From Macrolepiota albuminosa (Eukaryota > Basidiomycota > Agaricomycetes > Agaricales > Agaricaceae), in the NCBI GenBank assembly GCA_027475525.1, contig JAMWFC010000032.1:806001-870000 (forward strand): a stretch of DNA of 64,000 nt, in the 5' to 3' direction. The notes under the pieces are model-generated. The model searched no databases, had not been told where the DNA came from, and saw only the letters and a program-made list of their open reading frames with translations. Positions 48,401 to 57,561 of this stretch are shown here, piece after piece (within the stretch, counting starts at the first letter, position 1; each line of letters starts with the position of its first letter). The translations under genes and the position numbers were made by a program.

Positions 48401-49831
48401 TTCACCGATCACGACCCCCGAAACTCTTCCGACGAAACCGACTGGGACCCCGCCTTCTCCTTGTCCCCCGACGAGAAACTCCTCCTCCGGGACGGCCGCA
48501 TCTACGTCCCGGATCACGCCCGACTTCGCTACGACGTCCTCCGCCAACACCACGACCACAAACTCCGGGGACATCCTGGAATACGTAAGACCCTCCAGCT
48601 CATCTCCCGGACTTACTTTTGGCCAGGGTTGAAGAAGGACGTGACCCGTTACATTTGATCGTGCGAGCCCTGCCTCCGGGCCAAGGTCCCCCGACACCGA
48701 CCGTACGGACTCCTGAAACCCCTGCCGGTCGGGCGACGCCCCTGGTCCTCCATATCTCTAGACCACATCGTCGAGCTCCCGGAATCTGAAGGGTTCGATG
48801 CTATTCTCGTCGTTGTGTGCAGGCTGACCAAACAGGGCATCTTCCTACCCTGCCACACCACGGACACCGCCCCAGACTTCGCCCGACTGTTCCTCGAGCA
48901 CGTCTTTGCCAAACACGGACTCCCAGACGACATCGTCTCCGACCGTGGCCCTCTCTTCGTGTCCAAGTTTTGGACTTCCCTGTGTAAGGCACTTGAAGTA
49001 AAGACTAACCTCTCTACCGCCTACCACCCCGAAACCGACGGCCAAACCGAAAGGGTCAACCAGTCTCTCAAGCAGTACCTCTGACTGTACGTCAACTACT
49101 TGCAGGACGACTGGCGCGCCGAGCTCCCCCTGGCCGAGTTCACCTACAACAACACGCCGCACTCTGCCACCGGGGTATCCCCCTTCTTCGCCAACAAGAG
49201 ATACCACCCTCGACTGACACTCTCGCTCCGGGACATCCCATCGCACGCCGCCCACGAGGTCGCCCGGGATCTCCAATCCCTTCACGAGTTTCTCCGGGAA
49301 GAGATCAACATCGCGAACCGGGCCTACGTGAAACACGCCGACCGGAAACGGGAAGACACCCCCGACTGGGCCCCCGGGACAAAGGTATGGTTAGATCGAC
49401 GACACCTCTGCACCCGCCGGCCCTCCCCAAAACTCGATCACAAGCGTCTCGGCCCGTTCAAAATATTGAAGAAGGTCTCATCCCACGCCTACAAGATTGA
49501 GCTCCCCCCGGGACTAAAAGGTCTGCACCCAGTATTCCACGTCCGCCTCCTGGAACGACACCCCCCGGATCCTTTCCCCGAACGGCGCCCCGAGCCCCCT
49601 CCCCCGGTCGAGGTCGAGGACGAGTACCACTACGAAGTTGAAGACATCCTCGACTCCCGGAACATTCGTGGACGACCCCACTTCCTCGTACGGTGGAAGG
49701 GATATGGCCCGGAAGACGACACCTGGGAACCACGCAAAAACCTCGAAGGCGCCCTCGACAAACTCCGGGACTTTCAACAACGGCACCCGGAAAACGACCT
49801 CCCCGGGTGCAGAACTCACAGACGGCAGTAG
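45430..49831 (+). pseudogene. Pol of element C: two proteases, RT, RNase H, integrase, chromodomain
   Basis: The frame opens in the -1 phase relative to gag around 45440. Protease domain 1 has DSGATDNFID (45629 on) and LGLPWLRDTNPRIDW (about 45856-45900). Domain 2 has DSGATGVFIS (46181 on) and LGLPWLRDTNPDIDW (about 46393-46437). RT follows with VDYRGLNKIT and YLDD (47446-47457), then RNase H (about 47800-48250), the H2C2 zinc region and integrase core (about 48540-49300, including HGLPDDIVSDRG), and a chromodomain (about 49620-49790) with [17 protein letters not shown]. Two TGA stops, at 48656-48658 and 49082-49084, and the 77-bp duplication at 45991-46144 are the only breaks. The arginine expected after QYL at 49082 suggests CGA to TGA. 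Chromodomains direct integration to heterochromatin in this lineage. Confidence 0.92.
45991..46144. repeat. 77-bp exact tandem duplication 16
   Basis: 45991-46067 is repeated at 46068-46144, between the two protease domains. Removing one copy puts both domains and the RT in one frame. Confidence 0.95.
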
Positions 49832-49987
49832 TGGGCGTAACCCCCGCCTCTGGGCTCAGTAGGGATTCAACTCCCATGTATATTTTCTGCTTTCCCTTTC
49901 TAGATCTTACTCTCTTTTAGTACTTTCTTTTACAGTAGCGCCCCGGACCCTGGGCAAGGTACTCTTTCCCGTTTCCCCGCCACTCTA

Positions 49988-50141
49988 CTTACACCATTCT
50001 CTACGAGATCAGTCAGGTATATACATTTTTCTACTATTACATATACTACAGGATTCGGGACCTCCTTACACCATTCTCTACGAGATCAGTCAGGTATATA
50101 CATTTTTCTACTATTACATATACTACAGGATTCGGGACCTC
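49988..50141. repeat. 77-bp exact tandem duplication 17
   Basis: 49988-50064 is repeated at 50065-50141, between pol and the end of the antisense gene. Confidence 0.95.
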
Positions 50142-50181
50142 AAAAAAAAAAAACAGTACCAAGAAACATACGAGGGGGCCC

Positions 50182-52059
50182 TTAGAGCGAGGGCCCCAAA
50201 CCGCCTTCCCCACCTTCCCCGCCCCCTCCCCTCGGCCACCCCCAGAAGTTTTCCCCCACGCCCCCCGGACCGTGCTCCTGCCACACCTCCTCGGCCAATT
50301 GATCCCAGGACGGGAGTGGCTCGCCCTCATCCAAAACTCGCTTGAACCACGACCCCGGGGCCGGGACGTTCCTCCGGCGGTGCGCGACCACCAGCCTCCC
50401 CAACAAGTCCAGGCCCCGCTCCACCCCAGGGTCCCCTGCCTCGGACCGGAGCCCCTCTTGTAGGGAACCAGCCTCCCCAACAAGTCCAGGCCCCGCTCCA
50501 CCCCAGGGTCCCCTGCCTCGGACCGGAGCCCCTCTTGTAGGGACGCGAGCGCCGCGGCAGCCCCGTTTAGGAGCAGGCGATGCTCCCGAGCCCAGCCTGG
50601 AGAGGTCAGTGCCGACCCAACAGCGAGAAGGGGGAGATGCTCACTTAGGGAGGCCATGCGCCCGATGACCACGTCCCGGCGCAGGGCCTCAACCAACTCC
50701 AGGCCCGAGGGACCCTGCGTCGGGATCCCCACCCCCTGCTCCAGCCTGGCCCGCATAGCGTCCAGCTGGGCCTCGACTCCCCCCCGGGCCACCCTCGCCT
50801 CCTCCAGCTCCCGGCGGGCCGCCTCCCGATCCTCCTCCAGTCCCCGCCGGAGCGCCGCCTCCTCCCTCGCCGCCTCCTCGCGCTCCTCCCTCTCCCGGTC
50901 GGCCTGCTCCAACCGCCCCTGCAAAACCCTCACCTCAGCGCTCAGGGGCCGCCCGGACAACGGAGAAAACGTCGCCGGGGACAGGCGCACTGAAGGGGTC
51001 GGGGATGGAGGCGGGGTCTCCACGGGCAGGCGCGCCCTCTTGGACGGACCCGGTGAGGGGCTGGGCGACGCCCGCCTTTTCCCTTTGTCAGGGCGCCCCC
51101 CTCGACCCCCGTGACCCCCAGTACCGGCCCGGGTCACCCGGCGAGTAATGAGGACCACGGGCCGGCCCCGGCCCCCCACCCGGACAACCCCCTGACCCCC
51201 CGACCCCCCGCCGGACGACTGCACGGGCGCAGCGGGCGCCTCCCCCTCCGGCTCCAACCCCTCGTCCACCGGCTCCACCACCCAGTTCCGCTCCTCGACC
51301 CCCATCCTCCGGGTGATCCCCTCCAGCGGCCACCCCTGCTCCCGCGCGACGCAGCGCGCCCTCCACAACGCTGAGACGGAGCACCGCTCGTGGTTGGCGC
51401 GGCACGCCTCACACACCGACGTGTCTCGGCAGGACGACGGAACCGGGACCTCAAACTCGCACGGTACCACCCGGCGGGCACAATGCAGACACTGTAAAGC
51501 CGGAATTAGCCTGGAAACCCGAGGTAAGGACCCACTCACCAGCCCATTGCTCACGCACCAGTTGTGGGAGGGCAACCCCCGGGGCCTCTCCAGCGCCTCC
51601 TCAAACACCTCCTGCGACGCGTCCACCCATGCGACGCGCCGATCGTTGGGGACCGCCGTAACCGTCCCTACCGCCATCCGGGAGCGGCGAAAACGAGGGG
51701 CAGGCAATCTCAGGCGGGGAGGGGGCTGGGGACGAGGAGGGCGCACGGTCATCTGCGCGAAAGTCAGCGTGGGGCGGCTCGGATGGGGCTCCGGGGGGGC
51801 GCTGGGGCCAGCCTCGGGAATTGACTCCGGGAGTCAGCTGGGACCTGCCTCCGGGGCCGGAATGTTGCGCTGTTCTGAAAAGGAAAGGTCAGTGGGGTAA
51901 AGGGGCAGCGCGGGAATACTCACGTTGCTCGGCAAGCGCCGCCACGCGCTCCCGGTCAAGTCGAGCCCGGTAACGCGCGTCCCGGGCTTCCCACGCCATG
52001 AGGGGCGCGACCTCGTTCGTTTGCAGGGGCGTCGGGGAATGCGTTGGCGTACGCGACAT
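50182..52059 (-). CDS. Antisense spliced gene in element C, Zn2Cys6-like and coiled coil
   Basis: The gene is on the strand opposite to gag-pol, between the chromodomain and the 3' LTR. Exon 1 is 52059-51924; a 49-bp intron (51923-51875) has GTGAGT, a CTGAC branch-like site and TTTTCAG; exon 2 runs to TAG/TGA at 50182. With one copy of the duplication at 50390-50543 removed, the exons total 584 codons. In exon 2, CLHCARRVVPC and CEACRANHERC (about 51376-51491) each have CX2CX6C spacing, 15 residues apart, as in fungal binuclear zinc clusters. An RGG-like and basic stretch (about 51060-51190) and an Arg/Glu/Ala coiled coil (about 50740-50950) follow. One in-frame TGA (51836-51834), a possible CGA to TGA change, interrupts it. 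Likely a nuclear DNA-binding protein; target unknown. Confidence 0.7.
50390..50543. repeat. 77-bp exact tandem duplication 18
   Basis: 50390-50466 is repeated at 50467-50543 in the antisense gene. Removing one copy moves its end to 50182 and removes an unnatural C-terminal tail. Confidence 0.95.
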
Positions 52060-52186
52060 GGTTGAACTTGACGGTAAATTTTTTTTCGATACGTGGCAGG
52101 TCAGGTGCCGGATTCCACGGTTGACCCCCGGTCTGAACCACCAGCTACGCGCACCTCAGAGGGTCTCGGCGCTGAGGGGGGGGTGA
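52060..52186. promoter_or_regulatory. Upstream region of the antisense gene, with polypurine tract
   Basis: About 125 bp lie between the antisense start codon and the 3' LTR. The purine run at 52174-52186 just before TGTCAC is the polypurine tract for plus-strand DNA synthesis of C. The antisense promoter must lie here or in the LTR. Confidence 0.55.
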
Positions 52187-53002
52187 TGTCACGACCCCTC
52201 CCCTCCGGGCCCACCCCGGGACACCCCTGGAACACCCTCCGGGACCCTCCCTCCGACCCCACAGGACACGACCCCTCCCCTCCGGGCCCACCCCGGGACA
52301 CCCCTGGAACACCCTCCGGGACCCTCCCTCCGACCCCACAGGACACGCCCTGCCATCACGACCGCCGACACCGCCATCACGCGCATCAAGGACCGCCATC
52401 AGCCGTCACCAGCCCCAATCAACGATCAGATCACGCGACTCGTGCCGGCCATCACGCATCACGCATCACGGCTCCATCCGCGCCAATTGATCGCGCACCC
52501 CACACGCGCGATCCCGGTATACAGCCCCTGCCGCTACTCAATAACCCCCGGAACCCATCCCAGACATCCCGGAACCCCAAGACCCGGCCCCGTAGTACTT
52601 ATAGTGTAGCTCCCTGTTGTATTCGGTAGTCTTGATATTGCATAACTGTTACTTTGGATATTGCGTGCCCTCTGCTTGACTGGTACGCCTCGTTTGGTAC
52701 GCTTCGACTGGCACGCCTTAGTATTCGCGTGCTATAAGTTTGGTACGCACTTCGCGACTCTTAAGTTACTAACTTGGTCTCGTCTTAGAACCTCCAGTTC
52801 ACGACTCGACCCCCTCTAACCCCCAGCCACTCTCATCCAAAACCCCCGGACTCTAGTCCCCTCTCCCGGGATTACCCCTGTCCTCGCCTTGAACCCCGGA
52901 GTCCTAGCCCCGGAGTTCCAGACACCCGAGTATCCATAGATCAAGTCCGCATCGTAAGGGCGTCGCTTTCCCGGAAAGCCTCCGATTCAGCGGAACCTGA
53001 CA
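52187..53002 (+). repeat. 3' LTR of element C
   Basis: TGTCACGACC to CCTGACA, 739 bp after counting the 77-bp duplication at 52190-52343 once. It differs from the 5' LTR at roughly fifteen to twenty sites, almost all CpG in one copy and TpG or CpA in the other. Confidence 0.93.
52190..52343. repeat. 77-bp exact tandem duplication 19
   Basis: 52190-52266 is repeated at 52267-52343. The 5' LTR has a single copy at the same place. Confidence 0.95.
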
Positions 53003-53186
53003 TCATGCCACCACAAACTACACAAGGAAAGTTCTACTTCAAAACGTTGTCTTACAAGAGTGCAGATAGATAGACCATCAGTTTACTTACTAGGTGTAGA
53101 GCACGATACAGCCCTACCCCTGCTTCTTAGCCCTGCATAGCAGCTTGCCGGCAGTAAAAATCAATTTCATTCATTCATTCATTCTA

Positions 53187-54107
53187 TTGCTTGCCATGTG
53201 TGGCTATTTAGTATGGCCTAAAATGGATAAATTGTGCACACTAAGTTTGGAACAAGCATGGCAAGATGTCTAGAGCCAATTCCAAGCCTACTGTTGATAT
53301 GCCTAGCCTGTGTGGTGTCCTATCATCTCCTCAACTGAAAGATTGACTATCTTCAGTCACAAACATAGTCACTGTTACTGTTTTGTGACTGGTGGCCTGT
53401 GCATCTGCTGAAGTCTCTTTATAGTCCTAGTGCATGAGTTGGAATTTCACCTCGTTTTCTGAAAAACCCCTGGCACTTTCTGTATTCCAACTCCACCTCC
53501 TGTGCCATTGCTTGAAGCTCAAAAAGCTGCCTCCATGTATATTTTCAAAGCTAATAACTTCATTTGGCAGATCAAGGGTGTAGGCATGGAGGCATCTGCA
53601 AATCTGGTTGTTGCTATAATAAAGCTGTTGGATCAGTGGCTGGAAGTTCAAGTCCTTAGCATTGGCTGGAACAGGGAAATCAAGGTACTGGAGTGGTGCT
53701 AGATGTATTACATGGACAACTGAAGAGCTGAGTGGCTGGCTCTGTTTTCTCACTTTGTAAGTCATTGCCATTTCTTGCCATGTCCTTAGGTGCCTTCCCT
53801 TGTCCCTACTATTGAGGATGAGTTGGAGGATATCCTCTCTGGTGCCTTGCCTATTATGGCAAGTGCACCTGCCATTGAGTGAGTATTTCTAACTTCTGTT
53901 TTGACTTAGCTGTAGTCTGACTTATCCCCTCACAGCAAACAGGAGGTGCTGGCACCCTTGGCATGAATGCAGGTAGATGAGAAGATGGCAGCCATTTGCA
54001 AGGAGGTTTCTTACAACTCCTGGGCTATTACTGAGGCAATGGAGGAGCAAGAATGCACAGAGGAGGAAGAAAGAGTTGCCAAGGAGAAGGTGCCTGCTAC
54101 TGGAAGG
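53187..54107. other. Region of unclear origin
   Basis: Short open pieces on the plus strand (about 53500-53700 and 53815-54110), the last rich in Glu and Lys, look like remnants of a helical protein. A frame of 114 codons on the minus strand (53427-53771) shows no family signature. I assign nothing. Confidence 0.35.
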
Positions 54108-54518
54108 TGTTAGAACTAGATATTCGTATTCAATGAAGTACTACCTGATAGATACAGTAAGTTGTTATCCTCAGCACAATATATAATTGACTGGAGGCGC
54201 TATCTGATAGATACAGTAAGTTGTTATCTATCGGACAGCGTGTCAGTAAGTGGATAGTTGAGTAATGTTCTGGCTCCTCAGCACAATATATAATTGACTG
54301 AGGGTGTCGGTAGCATAGCATTTGTATATGTACGTATCTGGGACAATGGAAGAGGCCAAGCCAGGGCCAGTGTGATAGTGTGAAGGGTAAAGATGAAAGA
54401 GAGTGTATGTGACAATGTAGTGAGTGTAACAATGTGATCGATCGAGCGACGTGAATGGGCAGAGAGAGATAGGAGCCGATGTAGGAGTCGGTGGTGTCAT
54501 ACCTTGTGATATCCAACA
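54108..54518 (-). repeat. LTR of copia type, probably a 3' LTR
   Basis: In minus sense it starts TGTTGGATATCACAAGG and ends TTCTAACA, the ends usual for fungal Ty1/copia LTRs. A purine tract GGTGAGGAGGAG lies just before it in that sense (54519-54530), as a polypurine tract would. It contains a 23-bp motif twice (about 54148 and 54210). No interior domain is left, and no target duplication was found. Confidence 0.6.
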
Positions 54519-54720
54519 CTCCTCCTCACCATGGACTCCGAATCGTAGGTTGTCTCCTCCTCGCGTAGGAATTGTGGCGTCATGCGTTCCGCTGCACTTT
54601 CTCTTTCGCTCTCTCATAGATGCCCACAGTAGTCGATTACAAATGTTTGTTGTATTTGTACCTTTTGAGGCTCGTTAGCCCCTGTCTGTTTTAGATTAGA
54701 GTAATTCCTCTACATCCATC

Positions 54721-55801
54721 ATGCCGATCCATTTGTCTTTACTGCCAAACAAAACATGCTCCAGTGTCCCCCTTCAACAGAATAGAGACTCTGGTTTCAG
54801 TCAGTTCTCATCGCAGTCAGCTTTGACCAACGCAAGGGCCTTAGTAGATTCAGTTATCGCGCATTCTTGGGCCCTCTCTACGACAAAGCGCTATTCTTCA
54901 GCAGTCAACGACTTCCTCAGCTTTGTGACCGGCATAGTGTGCCTCGACATTTAGCCTTTCCCGCTTCAGAGGATCTTTTGTGTTTTTACATGGCTTCAAT
55001 GGCAGGTTCTTTGGCAGGTGGCACCGCTGGCAATAAAATTTCTGGCCTTCGTTCTTGGCATATTCAAAACAAATGGCCTTGGCCTAGTTCCTTGCGTTTG
55101 AAACATACCTTGCGCGGCGCTGAGAATCTCCGCCCAGAATCCTCCTTCAAGCAGGAACGACTCCCTGTTTCTCTAGACATGCTTGATGTCATTAAAGCTA
55201 ACTTGGATTTAGCTAATCCGCTGCATGCTTGTGTTTGGGCAGTCACAACCACTGCTTTTTGGGGACAGATTTGGTTAGACGAGTTTCTCACACCAAGGGA
55301 ACGTGAATTCGACGCTTCCTTACTTCCATGCTGGTCAAACTTTGGTACTCCGAATATCACAGCATTTCGATCTCTGTTTTTGCCATACACTAAAATTGCG
55401 GAAAAGAAAGGCGAAACTATTGTTATAACTCATCAACATGAGGCGCACAATCCGATTGCAGCCCTCGCCATCCATGCCCAGGTTAATGCAACGTCATTGG
55501 ATACCCCCATTTGTGGATACTTCTCGAAATGAGGGGTTGTTGTGGGCCTCATGGTTAAAAAACTGTTATTAGTGATCAACCCGATTCTGCAACAGAATGC
55601 CTTTCCAGTAATTAGTGGGCACTGTTTCCAGATTGGAGGGACTACAGCTCTGTTATTGAAAGGCATCCCGCCTAACGTGGTCAAGGCTATGGGGCGCTGG
55701 ACTTCGGACGCTTTCCTTAGATACTGGCGCAATCTTCAGCTCATTGCTCCCATGTACGTAGAACTGCTGCGTCCCGTCATGTTTGGGCTAGATAGGCGAT
55801 A
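54721..55801 (+). pseudogene. Tyrosine recombinase (DNA breaking-rejoining enzyme), dead
   Basis: From ATG 54721 a core-binding-like N-terminal part (AHSWALSTTKRYSSAVNDFL) changes frame near 54935 and continues to a stop at about 55530, then to 55801. The C-terminal catalytic block reads SGHCFQIGGTTALLLKGIP then MGRWTSDAFLRYWR, the layout H-X2-R..H/W..Y of tyrosine recombinases carried by Crypton and DIRS/Ngaro-type elements in basidiomycetes. The second Arg is Gln here (HCFQ), and the first Arg, expected near FWGQIWLDE, is Trp. The nucleophile Tyr remains. With both arginines lost, a frameshift and a stop, it is inactive. No partner RT or terminal repeats were found, so the element type is open. 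Confidence 0.78.
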
Positions 55802-56254
55802 GATTCCGGGTTGGGATTCATCTACTTCGTGCTGAGAGCCGGAGTCTCTCGGGGTGGGGTCAGCACCGACTGACTCGCAGACGAATCCCAGACCGCGTCC
55901 CTTATTGGTATGGGAAAGTCCACGCAAGGGGCATTCAACCCCTATTCGTGGCAGCTCCTGTACTAACTAGTGGGACCCTCGCCCAGCTCACGGACACCGT
56001 ACATAGGACGGAGAAAGTAGTCGGTTCGACGTTATACGACATATGTTATCTATGGGTCACGCTCGGAACAAACGCGAAACACTGAAACAGGAGACACATC
56101 GGCGGATAAAGCTAAAATAAGAGTGGAGAAGACACGTGATGAATTGCAAGACAAAAAAAATCCCCACCAAAGTTCAAGTAGCGGGAATTTATCTTCCAAT
56201 CATGATGCATCAGAGCATGATGTGTCTGCACAGAGCTAAGCGCCAACCCCAAAG
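55802..56254. other. Intergenic, 3' part shared with the 30.5-kb locus
   Basis: About 56190-56254 matches 30450-30516 upstream of the paralogous gene. The copy here carries a small insertion (GCATGATGTGTCT-like). Otherwise no feature is seen. Confidence 0.55.
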
Positions 56255-57052
56255 ATGACCGACGCTCTGACTCCATTAGACTGTAAGCAGGCCAAATGTG
56301 CCCACATCCCGTCAATCTCAGCCTTATCCCCAGATGAACTCCCCAAATCTCCCAAAGGCGTCATGGACGCGTGGATGCCTCGTCTCCAAGCAGTCGCAAT
56401 TGTCGTCAGTCTCTTACATACAATCCCCAACCTGTCTTGATATCAACCCGCCTAGACCGCCCTCCTTGCCGGCATCGAGGCACAGCTCATTGGCAACCTC
56501 GATCCCACCAACCATCCCCGCCCCTCGGACTCTGTCGTCCGCTTCTTCGCCTACTCGGGCCTCATCCTCAACCTCGGTGCTACCCTCTCCACCATCCTCC
56601 TTCTCATCGCTGTCGCCTCCCTCCCCACCACCGCCCGCCAGATTTACGTCTCCTGCTCACACAGCTACCCACGCAATGTCTTCCACCGCTCCGAGGCCTC
56701 TATCGCTGACCTCAATGACCGCTTGCTTGAGGGTAAAGGCGAGACCTTTATCCTCCGTGCCTTTGGCATTGCCCGTGGCTGGAACTTTATGCTGCGTCAC
56801 TGCATCGCCTGTTTCTTGGGCGGCTGTCTGTCCACCTTTGTCCATATAAGTTTGAATTTGTGGCTTACCCAATCCAAGCTTGTCGCCGCCATTCTCATGC
56901 CCGCCGTCGCTTTTAGCTTTGTGCCCCCTTTTATCGCGTTCATGTTTTTTATGAATAGTCCCCCCTGCAACCACTGTACAGCTAAGTATGTCTCCTCTAA
57001 AGCCATATTTCGTCTGCTCATCTCGTCTATCCAGGAAAGTGGATTTAGATGA
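56255..57052 (+). CDS. Small multi-spanning membrane protein, intact copy
   Basis: Exons 56255-56282, 56334-56404 and 56456-57052 with two 51-bp introns (GTAAGC..CAG and GTCAGT..TAG) give one frame of 231 residues. Hydrophobic segments lie near residues 25-45, 65-90, 150-175 and 180-205, with a short charged loop containing RSEASIADLNDRLLEGKGE between them. No signal peptide or enzyme motif. Start and splice sites are supported by conservation with the damaged copy at 30517-31319, which shares exon boundaries. The GTCAGT donor is less usual but conserved in both copies. It resembles the small membrane proteins that are abundant in Agaricomycetes; function unknown. Confidence 0.72.
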
Positions 57053-57189
57053 TCAAGTTTGACTCGGTCGTTTACATTGTGTAATTCAACTTGTACCTCG
57101 GTATACTAAATATCTAGACTTGTTTCGATCCGGAATTGCACTGGAATGGAATTATTCATCAAGTCACTGCCACCCTAGAGGACGTTCTG

Positions 57190-57430
57190 CATCTTTTTAA
57201 GAGTGTCCATCGCTAGGCACGTTCGTGCGCTTGGGTTTCCTGCGTAAAGTCCTCCTTCCATTGGTCCTCGATGCGCTGGAAAGCCGCCTCCCGCTCGACC
57301 TCTGATTTGCGCGTGTGCGACCGTGTATCGTGCTGCGTTTTCTCGAATGCACGGGAGAGTGTTTCTTGGTATTGGGTCGTGGACTTGGCGTGCAGGCGTG
57401 AACGCTCTGACGGGTAGGTGCAGTACATTT
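57190..57430 (-). pseudogene. Fragment of the coiled-coil gene next to its parent
   Basis: The minus strand repeats part of the last exon of the neighbouring gene (about 57830-58030): YQETLSRAFEKTQHD, then RSHTRKSEVEREAAFQR, then EDQWKEDF. Only this coiled-coil piece is present, so it is a partial tandem duplicate. Confidence 0.82.
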
Positions 57431-57561
57431 GATTTCATGCCCACTCCTCCCCTTGTGGCAGATTTCTACCAGATGTACTCGAGAAGGATGTTTGAGCAAG
57501 CGCCAGAACGGTCACAAGTGATTATGCGAAACTGCATTTTCAATATAGTATATCATACAAT

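Larger units (their letters stand above)
40965..53002 (+). mobile_element. Chromodomain Ty3/gypsy element C, complete with both LTRs
   Basis: LTRs at 40965-41780 and 52187-53002 are flanked by TCATG on both sides (40960-40964 and 53003-53007), a perfect 5-bp target duplication. Inside are gag (41814-45447), pol with protease, RT, RNase H, integrase and chromodomain (45430-49831), an antisense gene (50182-52059) and a polypurine tract (52174-52186). The element is much richer in GC than its AT-rich left neighbourhood. Nine 77-bp duplications inside its span (ten counting that of the 3' LTR separately from internal ones at 41604-50543) and a solo LTR at 42522-43039 inflate its length. Confidence 0.93.
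38468..53186 (+). mobile_element. 5'-truncated LINE 2, split by element C
   Basis: The coding part (38468-40603) and 3' UTR run to 40964, then continue after element C from 53003 to a tail of ATTC repeats at about 53168-53186. The TCATG target duplication of C belongs to this 3' UTR. The 5' end, with endonuclease and ORF1, is missing, as is usual for LINE copies. The tail of short tandem repeats instead of poly(A) separates it from the LINE at 14447-23108. Confidence 0.75.

Noticed and set aside
50046..50400. C-terminal extension of the antisense gene down to 50046
   Set aside because: It exists only because the 77-bp duplication shifts the frame; the corrected frame ends at 50182.
6494..52343. 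77-bp duplications as target-site duplications or a new mobile repeat
   Set aside because: The units share no sequence, have no terminal features, fall inside coding domains and cancel as frameshifts when one copy is removed, so an assembly overlap fits better.
53427..53771. Minus-strand frame of 114 codons
   Set aside because: No family signature, no splice sites, and plus-strand remnants overlap it.
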